Made by a program: the position numbers and the translations under genes. A stretch of 64,000 nucleotides of DNA from Palsa-504 sp963808615 (GTDB taxonomy: Bacteria; Actinomycetota; Actinomycetes; Streptosporangiales; Streptosporangiaceae). Positions 49,662 through 56,574 of this stretch are shown one piece after another (position 1 is the stretch's first letter; each line of letters opens with the position of its first letter). The notes under the pieces were generated by a model. That model ran no database searches. It saw only the letters and a program-made list of their open reading frames with translations, and was not told the DNA's origin. Location of the stretch: the NCBI GenBank assembly GCA_963808615.1, contig CAWEGV010000007.1, forward strand, positions 12,708 through 76,707, in the 5' to 3' direction.

Positions 49662-51212
49662 CTAGGCGAGCGGGACGGACTGGCCGGCCTGCACGTAGGC
49701 ATGCTCGCCGGCGAGCAGCCCGAGCAGGGCGAACGGGATGGCGACCGGCCCGATCCACGGCGCGCCGACGGCCACGGCCGCGCCGGCCAGGCCGGGCCAG
49801 AAGAATATGGCCAAACGGCCCGTGGTCATCGCCGCGGCCGCCAGGTGCGCGTGCTCGGTGGGATGCCCCACGGTGATCTCGCTGCCGGCCAGCAGGAGGT
49901 GCGCGGCGGCGGCCGCGGCCAGCAGCACCTCGGCGCCGGCGGTGGCCTGGTGCGGGCCGAGCCACGAGGTGAAGGCCAGCGTGGTCGCCGCGCCGGCCAG
50001 CACCGCCTGGACGGCCAGGTGCGGGGCCAGCAGCGGGCTCTGCCACAGGTCACGGGCCCGGGCCTGGGCGAACAGGTAGGCGGTGTAGCAGGCGGTGGCC
50101 AGGCTGAGCGGGATCGCGAAACCCGCCGCCACCTGGCGGAGCACCACCGAGCCGGCCAGCGAGCCGAGCAGGTACAGCGCGGCGGCGGCGCCGTAGCCGC
50201 CGATGATGAACGAGCCGCGCACCAGCCAGCTGCGCCAGTGCGGCCGGGTGAAGATCAGGTAGAACCGCATCGGGTGGCGCAGGTCCCAGATCAGCAGCAC
50301 ACCGGTCAGGCCGAGGAAGCCCAGCGCCACGCCGGGCGCCGCCCACCGGGCGGCCGGGCTGTCCCAGCCCAGCCGGCCGGCCAGCACCAGCAGCAGCGGC
50401 ACGAGCAGGCCCCCGGCGGCCACGCTCTTGGTCCAGGTGTACAGGCTGACCCGCCAGCCCCAGGGCGCGTGGTGGCCGATGTCGTAGGACAGCAGCGTTT
50501 CGGCACTGGAGTTGGGCTGGCCGGGATGGCCGGCGGGGACGTGCCCCGGGTCGTGCTCGCCGCCCTGGGTGGCCCAGGCGAACAGCCCGCCGTCGGGGCG
50601 GCGGGCGGCCAGCGGATCCAGCGTGGCCTGGTGCGCGCCCTTGTAGAACACCCCGGGCCGGGTGCCCTTCTCCGGCCGGCGGACGGTGACCGGCTCGGTG
50701 TTGATGACTTCCGCGACCCGGGAACCCGGGTCGTTCAGGTCGCCGACCAGGATGGCCTGGGTGGGGCAGACGGTGACGCAGGCCGGCTCCAGGCCGACCT
50801 CCAGGCGGTGGGCGCACAGGTTGCACTTCTCGGCGGAGTTGTCCTCCGGGTTGATGAAGATCGCGTCGTACGGGCAGGCGGCGATGCACGCCTTGCAGCC
50901 GATGCAGATGCCCTTGTCGAAGTCGACGATGCCGTCCTCGCGCCGGTACATGGCCTGGGTCGGGCAGGCGGCCACGCACGGCGCGTCGGCGCACTGGTTG
51001 CACCTGGTGACCTGGAACGCGCGCCGGACCTGCGGGAACGTCCCGACCTCGACCGACTTCACGTAGGTCCGGGTCACGCCGAGCGGGACCTCGTTCTCGG
51101 ACTTGCAGGCGGTCGTGCAGGCGTGGCAGCCGATGCAGCGGTCCTGGTCGAGCAGCTTCACCCAGCGGCGCAGCGGCTCACCTGGCTCGTCCTGCGCGTC
51201 TGGCTCGGGCAC
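49662..51212 (-). CDS. Fused four-cluster ferredoxin and NrfD/DmsC-type membrane subunit
   Basis: 516 aa from GTG. The N-terminal half (1-200) holds four Cys motifs: CIGCHACTTACK, CNQCADAPCVAACP, CIGCKACIAACP and CNLCAHRLEVG...CVTVCP, giving room for four [4Fe-4S] clusters as in DmsB/PsrB. After a linker rich in Gly/His/Pro, the second half (about 255-516) has eight hydrophobic helices of the NrfD/PsrC family, with WGWRVSLYTWTKSVAAGG and RHPMRFYLIFTRPHW. Joining the B and C subunits in one chain links electron transfer to the membrane quinone pool. It lies 14 bp before the catalytic subunit. Confidence 0.87.
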   Translation of the reverse strand: MPEPDAQDEPGEPLRRWVKLLDQDRCIGCHACTTACKSENEVPLGVTRTYVKSVEVGTFPQVRRAFQVTRCNQCADAPCVAACPTQAMYRREDGIVDFDKGICIGCKACIAACPYDAIFINPEDNSAEKCNLCAHRLEVGLEPACVTVCPTQAILVGDLNDPGSRVAEVINTEPVTVRRPEKGTRPGVFYKGAHQATLDPLAARRPDGGLFAWATQGGEHDPGHVPAGHPGQPNSSAETLLSYDIGHHAPWGWRVSLYTWTKSVAAGGLLVPLLLVLAGRLGWDSPAARWAAPGVALGFLGLTGVLLIWDLRHPMRFYLIFTRPHWRSWLVRGSFIIGGYGAAAALYLLGSLAGSVVLRQVAAGFAIPLSLATACYTAYLFAQARARDLWQSPLLAPHLAVQAVLAGAATTLAFTSWLGPHQATAGAEVLLAAAAAAHLLLAGSEITVGHPTEHAHLAAAAMTTGRLAIFFWPGLAGAAVAVGAPWIGPVAIPFALLGLLAGEHAYVQAGQSVPLA

Positions 51213-52177
51213 GCCTTCACGCTACGTGATCGCAGAGTGAACAGCCTAGCCCTATGCCGCTTAGGAGCCCATAATTCCGGCTTATGAGAGGCCTCGCTGA
51301 GCAGGCGCCGGGCCAGCGGGGCCAGGGGGCGGTCGGCGGGCCACACCGCCCGCAGCGTCCGGCTCAGGTCGATGCCGTCGGTGCGCACCGGCAGCAGCCG
51401 CCCGAGGTCGACGTCCTCGGCCACGGCCAGCGCGCTGAGCACCGCAGGTCCCTGGCCGCGCCGCGCGGCGGCCAGGATCGAAGCCGTCGACCCGAGCTCC
51501 AGCCACGAATGCGGGCCGCCCCAGCTGCTCAGCGCGTCGTCGAGCACTTCCCGGGTGCCCGAGCCAGGCTCCCGGACGATCAGCTCGGCCGAGGCCAGTT
51601 CTGGTCCGGTGACCGGCGACCCGCGCCGGGCCCACGGATGTGCCGGATCCACGACCACCACCAGGTGATCGCTGCGCACCACGACCGTGGCCAACCCGGG
51701 CAGTTGCATTTCGTGGCCCTCCACGAACCCGACGTCTGCCCGGCCCTCGCGGACGCGTTCGAGCACCCGGGAGGAATTGGTCACCTCCACGGCCAGCATG
51801 ACGCCCGGTGATTCCCGGTGCAGGGCGCTGAGCCAGCCGGGCAGCAGGTACTCGGCCACGGTCAGCGAGGCGGCGACGCGCAGGTGCGAGCCTTCCTCAG
51901 CGACCAGCGCGGCCACGCCGGTCATCAGCGCGTGCACCTCGCCGAGGACGCGGCGGCCCAGCGCCGCGACCTGCTCCCCGGCCGGGGTCAGCTTCGTCCC
52001 GAGCGGGGAACGCTGCAGCAGGCTGAGACCCAGGTTGCGCTCCAGCTGGGCCATGCGCATGCTGACCGCCGGCTGGGTCATGCCGTGCCTGCTGGCGGCC
52101 TGGCCCAGGCTGCCGAGTTCGGCGATGGAATCGAGCAGGTCGAGTGAGATGAGGTCGGGTGTGGCGGGCGGCAGCAC
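51158..52177 (-). CDS. LysR-family transcriptional regulator
   Basis: 339 aa from GTG. HTH: SLGQAASRHGMTQPAVSMRM, AQLERNLGLSLLQRSPLGTK. The effector domain includes VAEYLLPGWLSALHRESPGV, VGFVEGHEMQLPGLATVVVR and AELIVREPGSGTREVLDDAL, similar to CysL/CbbR-type regulators. The core ends near LLSEAS; the last 40 residues (Arg-rich) extend 55 bp into the next gene in another frame. It precedes the molybdoenzyme operon on the same strand and probably controls it. Confidence 0.88.
   Translation of the reverse strand: MLPPATPDLISLDLLDSIAELGSLGQAASRHGMTQPAVSMRMAQLERNLGLSLLQRSPLGTKLTPAGEQVAALGRRVLGEVHALMTGVAALVAEEGSHLRVAASLTVAEYLLPGWLSALHRESPGVMLAVEVTNSSRVLERVREGRADVGFVEGHEMQLPGLATVVVRSDHLVVVVDPAHPWARRGSPVTGPELASAELIVREPGSGTREVLDDALSSWGGPHSWLELGSTASILAAARRGQGPAVLSALAVAEDVDLGRLLPVRTDGIDLSRTLRAVWPADRPLAPLARRLLSEASHKPELWAPKRHRARLFTLRSRSVKACPSQTRRTSQVSRCAAG
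51270..51286. promoter_or_regulatory. LysR-type operator candidate before the FeS-NrfD gene
   Basis: cataa-N7-ttatg, an inverted repeat of the T-N11-A type, lies 58 bp before the GTG at 51212 within the LysR 3' coding tail. The half-site cttatgag recurs at 52204-52211, just before the LysR start, which suggests that LysR binds both regions. Confidence 0.48.
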
Positions 52178-52242
52178 GGCTCTAGGCTAAACCTCACCGG
52201 AGCTTATGAGCAGCTGGCCGCGGCGCGGAAGGGAGCAGGTCC

Positions 52243-52713
52243 ATGGGTCCGATCACTGTCACGCGGCGGGTCTCCGAGCCCGGGATCGGCTGGACCGTCC
52301 GCGACCCGCGTGAACTGGCGCTGCAGATCCGGCTGCGGGCGGTGCGGATGGTCGCGCCGCAGGGCTTCGGGTACCTGGGCCAGGCGCTGTCGTCCGCCGA
52401 GCAGGTGGCCGCCGTGTTCGCCGCTGCCCGGCCGGGCACGGACCGGCTGGTCTGCTCGCCGGGGCACTACATCATCGGGCCGTTCGCGGCGGCGGCCGAA
52501 CTTGGCCTGCTGGCGGAGGACGCGCTGGCGGCCGCGCTCGCCGCCGCGGGATCGCAGGGCCGGCCCAGCGTGCTGGTCTGCCGCACCTCAACCCGGCATG
52601 GCCTGGACTGCCTGCCGCCGGACGCGGACGGCCACTTCATCAAGCTGACCCCGGAGCTGGCCCGGGCCGCAGTAGAGGAACTCACCGGCAAGCTGGAGGC
52701 GCTTCGTGCGTGA
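52243..52713 (+). pseudogene. Transketolase N-terminal subunit with in-frame internal deletion
   Basis: 156 codons from the ATG at 52243, against about 280 in intact split transketolases. The start is right (LALQIRLRAVRMVAPQGFGY, DRLVCSPGHYIIGPFAAAAE, LGLLAEDAL). It then jumps directly to the far end of the domain: GRPSVLVCRTSTRHGL and GHFIKLTPELARAAVEELTG. The TPP-binding GDG...N segment is absent. The frame is kept across the deletion, so a shortened protein could still be made, but it could not bind thiamine diphosphate. It overlaps the C-subunit gene by 8 bases. Confidence 0.72.
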
Positions 52714-53449
52714 GCCGCCCTACCGCACCGAGCTCAAGCCCTACGGCCGGGCGCTGGTGGACCTGGCCCGGCGCCGCTGCGAGGTGCTGTGCCTGTCCGG
52801 CGACCTGACCCGGCAGACCGAGGTCGACCTGTTCCAGGCCGAGTTCCCGGACCGGTTCATCCACGGCGGCATGGCCGAGGCGAACATGATGAGCATGGCC
52901 GGGGCGCTGGCCCGCTGCGGCTATGTCCCGTTCGTGCACACCTTCGGCGTGTTCGCCACCCGCCGCCCCTACGACCAGATCGCCAACGCCATCGCCTACC
53001 CGGGCCTGCCGGTGCGCATCATCGGCTTCATGCCCGGCGTGTCCACCCCGGGCGGGCCTTCGCACCAGGCCACCGACGACGTGGCGCTGATGCGGGCGCT
53101 GCCCGACATGACCGTGGTCGACGTGGCCGACGCGGTACAGACCCGCCAGGTGGTCCAGGCCATCGCGGACGTGCCCTGCTCGCCGCCGCGCTGGCCGCGG
53201 CGCAGGCCCTGGGCCAGCACGGCGTGTCCGTATCGGTCATCAACGTGCCAGCCATCAAGCCGCTGGACGAGGCCACCGTGCGGGAGGCGGCCGGCGGAGC
53301 GAGGATCGTGGTCACCGCAGAGAACCACTCGGTCATCGGCGGCCTGGGCTCGGCTGTGGCCGATCGCCGAGGCCGGGCTGGGCCGATCCGGCCCGGCTCC
53401 CGCCGTACCGGTCGCTGCCGCCCGCGGCGGCGAGTACTCCCCCCTCTGA
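52706..53449 (+). pseudogene. Transketolase C-terminal subunit, deleted and frameshifted
   Basis: The first 150 codons are a good pyrimidine-binding domain: YGRALVDLARRRCEVLCLSG, FIHGGMAEANMMSMAGALAR and GVSTPGGPSHQATDDVALMR. At about 53175 some 40-50 residues are lost and the reading changes frame to ALGQHGVSVSVINVPAIKPL and VVTAENHSVIGGLGSAVAD, then shifts again near 53360 to IAEAGLGRSGPAPAVPV. The original frame stays open to 53449 only by chance. Together with the N-subunit this is a dead transketolase. Confidence 0.75.
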
Positions 53450-53458
53450 GGAGCAAGC

Positions 53459-54361
53459 ATGAGCACAACCGCCGCCCGCCTGGGCTGGCTGGGTACCGGC
53501 CGCATGGGCGCGGCGATGGCCCGCCGCCTGATCGACGCCGGCCAGGACGTCACGGTGTGGAACCGGACCCCGGTCAAGACGGAGCCGCTGGTGGCCAGGG
53601 GCGCGCGGCCGGCCGGCCGGATCGCTGACCTGGGCGGCTGCGACATCGTGTTCGTTACCGTGTCCGCGTCGCGGGACCTGGAGGAGGTGATCATCGGGGA
53701 GTACGGGCTGCTGCGCGGCGCCCCGGGGCCGGGCACGATCGTGGACTGCTCGACCGTGTCGCCGGCCGCCTCAGCCCGGGTGCGAGAGGCGGCGGACGCC
53801 GCCGGGGTGGGCTTCCTGGCCGCCCCCATCAGCGGCAACCCGCACGTGGTGGCCGGTGGCGGGGCCTGTATCGTCGCCTCCGGACCTGCCGAGGTGTTCC
53901 GGCAGGTCAAGCCGTACCTGGAGATGATGACGAAGGTCGCCGTGCACGCGGGCGAGGCCGAGCAGAGCCGGCTGGTGAAGCTGTGCCACAACCTGTACCT
54001 CGGGATGATGGTCCAGGCCCTGGTCGAGGTGACCAGCCTGGCCGAGAAGGGCGGCACCGACCGGGCCGCGTTCCTGGAGTTCCTGGGCGGCACCGTGCTG
54101 GGCTCGGACTGGGTGCGCAAGCGGGCCGGCGACCTGGTCGAGCGGGACTGGACCCCCACCTTCACCACCGAACTGCTGCGCAAGGACTTCGACCTCGGGC
54201 TGGACGCGGCGCGGTCGCTCGAGGTGCCGATGCCGGTGGCCGGCCTGGTCCACCAGCTCATCCAGTCCGCCATCGGCATCGGGCTGCGCAACGAGGACTT
54301 CCTGTCGCTCTACGATCAGCAGGCCCGCGGTGCGGGACTTGCCCAGGACCCGGAGGAATGA
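53459..54361 (+). CDS. 3-hydroxyisobutyrate-dehydrogenase-family NAD(P) oxidoreductase
   Basis: 300 aa. The Rossmann motif is LGWLGTGRMGAAMARRLIDA, followed by DVTVWNRTPVKTEPLVARGA. The substrate motif is FLAAPISGNPHVVAGGGACI, and the catalytic Lys is in SRLVKLCHNLYLGMMVQALV (about residue 172). It oxidises a beta-hydroxy acid to the semialdehyde or reduces the reverse. A gaggagc site precedes the ATG. It lies 3 bp before the crotonase-family gene and is surely cotranscribed with it. Confidence 0.92.
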   Translation: MSTTAARLGWLGTGRMGAAMARRLIDAGQDVTVWNRTPVKTEPLVARGARPAGRIADLGGCDIVFVTVSASRDLEEVIIGEYGLLRGAPGPGTIVDCSTVSPAASARVREAADAAGVGFLAAPISGNPHVVAGGGACIVASGPAEVFRQVKPYLEMMTKVAVHAGEAEQSRLVKLCHNLYLGMMVQALVEVTSLAEKGGTDRAAFLEFLGGTVLGSDWVRKRAGDLVERDWTPTFTTELLRKDFDLGLDAARSLEVPMPVAGLVHQLIQSAIGIGLRNEDFLSLYDQQARGAGLAQDPEE

Positions 54362-54364
54362 CGC

Positions 54365-55225
54365 ATGTCGCTGCAGGAATTCGTGCCCACGCCCCGGTTC
54401 GAGGAGTACCGGGAGACGTTCCGGGAGTTCTACCGGATGGAACGCCGGGACGACGGCGTGCTGCTGGTCGCCGCGCACACCCGCGGCGGCCCGGTCCAGC
54501 TCAGCGTGCAGAACCACCGCTCGCTCGGCCAGATGCTGAAGACGGTCGGCGCGGACCCGGACAACGAGGTGCTCATCCTCACCGGCACCGGCGATGAGTT
54601 CATGATGGCGTCGGACCCGGAGGGTTTCGCCCTGGAGGAGGCCGACATGGAGTACTGGGCCTATGAGTACGCCTACAAGGACGGGCGGATCAACGTCAGC
54701 GCGCTGGTCAATGACGTGGAGATCCCCACCATCGGCCTGCTCAACGGGCCCGGCTTCCACTCCGAGATCGTGCTGATGTGCGACATCACGCTGGCCGCCG
54801 AGGACGCGGTCCTCTTCGACCTGCACTACGACATCGGCTCGGTGCCGGCCGACGGCATCCACAACGCCTTCCAGGAACTGCTCGGGGTCAAGCGCGCCGC
54901 CTACGCCCTGCTCACCGGCGAGGCGATCACCGCCCGGCAGGCCCTGGAGTGGGGCATGGTCAACGAGGTGGTGCCCCGGGACCGGCTGATTTCTCGCGCG
55001 TACGAGATCGCCGACCACATCATGACCCAGCCCCGGACGACGCGACGGCTGACCACGCAGATCGTCCGGCGGCCGTGGAAGCAGCGGATCGTCAGCGACC
55101 TGGACGGCGGCTTCGGCATCCAGATGTTCGGGCACATCGCCAAGAAGCGCGCCGTCCACGGCGAGCAGCACATCCGCTCGACAGTCGACTACGTGCGCGA
55201 AGGCCGCAAGAACAACTTCGACTGA
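54365..55225 (+). CDS. Crotonase-family enzyme, 6-oxocamphor-hydrolase-like (beta-diketone hydrolase)
   Basis: 286 aa. The fold is crotonase, but the closest pattern I recall is Rhodococcus 6-oxocamphor hydrolase: GVLLVAAHTRGGPVQLSVQN, VLILTGTGDEFMM, PTIGLLNGPGFHSEIVLMCD, ITLAAEDAVLFDLHYDIGSV. The hydrolase residues appear conserved: His in GFHSEI (its His122), His in DLHYDIG (His145) and Asp nine residues later in VPADG (Asp154). That points to C-C bond hydrolysis of a beta-diketone and not CoA-ester hydration. The HIBDH-like partner may act before or after it. Confidence 0.78.
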   Translation: MSLQEFVPTPRFEEYRETFREFYRMERRDDGVLLVAAHTRGGPVQLSVQNHRSLGQMLKTVGADPDNEVLILTGTGDEFMMASDPEGFALEEADMEYWAYEYAYKDGRINVSALVNDVEIPTIGLLNGPGFHSEIVLMCDITLAAEDAVLFDLHYDIGSVPADGIHNAFQELLGVKRAAYALLTGEAITARQALEWGMVNEVVPRDRLISRAYEIADHIMTQPRTTRRLTTQIVRRPWKQRIVSDLDGGFGIQMFGHIAKKRAVHGEQHIRSTVDYVREGRKNNFD

Positions 55226-55235
55226 GCCGGCCGCT

Positions 55236-55260
55236 GCCACCACGGACCGTTCGGCCCAAA
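55236..55260. promoter_or_regulatory. CCACGGACCGTTCGGCCC box (copy D) in the stretch 55226-55634
   Basis: ccaccacggaccgttcggcc followed by caaaaattccgg matches the left arm of copy C. The remaining 370 bp to the next gene hold only weak frames. A minus-strand frame (55561 downward, DDVWTTQGIPEEVAVRLMSA) has plausible composition but no recognisable family and no clear end, so I do not call it. Confidence 0.42.
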
Positions 55261-55634
55261 AATTCCGGTCTGGGCGCTGATGCTCGGCGCTGGCGATGCG
55301 GACGGTGGTCATGAGTCTCCTCGGGACGAGGTCGGGACGGTGCTCGGTGAGGTACTCGCGCAGCCGGTCCAGCGCGATGAACGCCCGCAGGAACGCCTCC
55401 CGCAGGACGTCGTCTACGTCGCTGGCATCGGCGCACAGGCCGGCGGCGCGGGCACGGACCACCCCGGTCACGCTGCCGCCCGCCGCGCTCATCAGCCTGA
55501 CGGCCACTTCCTCCGGGATGCCCTGCGTGGTCCAGACGTCATCGCCTGGCCGGTCGAGCAACGCCGGCAGCGGCGTACCGTATAGTGCCCTTTCTGGCCG
55601 TGATCATGGACGCGGCCCAATTCTGGCGCGCGGG

Positions 55635-56450
55635 TTAGGCGGAGGGGGCGTAGGCGGCGAGGATGGCGTCGGAGAAGGGGGGCCAGGCCTGGATGGACCA
55701 GTCGCCGAAGTCGTGGTCGGCGAGGGAGGCGCAGGCCAGGCGGGCGTCCGGGTCGACCCATAGGAAGCTGCCTGAGCGGCCGAAGTGGCCGAAGGTGCGG
55801 GGTGAGTTCCGCGAGCCGGTCCAGTGCGGGGTCTTGCTGTCCCGGATCTCGAAGCCGAGACCCCAGTCGCAGTGCTCCTGGCGGCCGTAGCCGGGCAGGA
55901 CGCCGGACAGGCCGGGGAAGGCCACCCGGGTGGCCTCGGCGAGCAGGTCCTCGTCGATGAGGGACGGGCTGGCCAGCTCGATGGCCAGGGTCATCAGGTC
56001 GGCCAGCGGGCCGACGGCGCCCCAGGCCGGGGAGCCTTCCAGCCGGGTGCCGGTCAGGCCCAGCGGCAGGCAGACCTCGTCGGCCAGCAGGTTGTCGAAC
56101 GGCCGGCCGGACCGGGCGGCCAGCAGGCCGGCGACGATCTCGATGCCGCGGTTGGAGTAGACCCGGCGGCGGCCCGGCTGGCTGAGGATCACGTCGCTGT
56201 CGAAGGCCAGGCCCGAGGCGTGGGACAGCAGGTGCCGGACCGTCGACCCCGGCGGGCCGGCCTCGTCCAGGTCGAGCAGGCCGCGCTGCACCCCGTCGAG
56301 GGCGGCCACCGCGACCAGCAGCTTGGTCACCGAGGCCCACCTGAACGGCTGGTCGACCGGGCCGGCCGAGGCCAGCAGGCCTGCCGCCGACGCGACGCCG
56401 GCCGCGGCGGTGACCGGCCAGGACGCCAGCTGATCCAGCGGGTTCGTCAC
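55635..56450 (-). CDS. Serine beta-lactamase-fold hydrolase (class C/esterase-like)
   Basis: 271 aa from a GTG at 56450 with aggaggggag upstream. The SxxK motif is RWASVTKLLVAVAALDG (about residues 52-55), the Tyr motif is RVYSNRGIEIVAGL (about 98), and the third motif is FGHFGRSGSFLWVDP (HFGRSG). The rest is short for class C enzymes. There is no signal peptide, so it is probably a cytoplasmic esterase or peptidase and not a resistance enzyme. It is divergent from the pyruvate dehydrogenase operon. Confidence 0.86.
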   Translation of the reverse strand: MTNPLDQLASWPVTAAAGVASAAGLLASAGPVDQPFRWASVTKLLVAVAALDGVQRGLLDLDEAGPPGSTVRHLLSHASGLAFDSDVILSQPGRRRVYSNRGIEIVAGLLAARSGRPFDNLLADEVCLPLGLTGTRLEGSPAWGAVGPLADLMTLAIELASPSLIDEDLLAEATRVAFPGLSGVLPGYGRQEHCDWGLGFEIRDSKTPHWTGSRNSPRTFGHFGRSGSFLWVDPDARLACASLADHDFGDWSIQAWPPFSDAILAAYAPSA

Positions 56451-56574
56451 GGCGGTCTCTCCCCTCCTGTCACCGGTGTTCCTTGCCTGGCATATCACCT
56501 ACAGGAGATGGTAGATACGGACGTTGACCGTTCCGCCGCCGTGATCCGCCAGGACTCCTGCCGAGGGGACGCTG

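Noticed and set aside
49662..51287. Plus-strand frame of 528 codons over the FeS-NrfD gene
   Set aside because: No domain, while the minus-strand frame has four ferredoxin motifs and NrfD helices.
55237..55561. Possible minus-strand helical protein
   Set aside because: Composition is plausible but the frame continues as a shadow into the crotonase gene, with no identifiable end or family.
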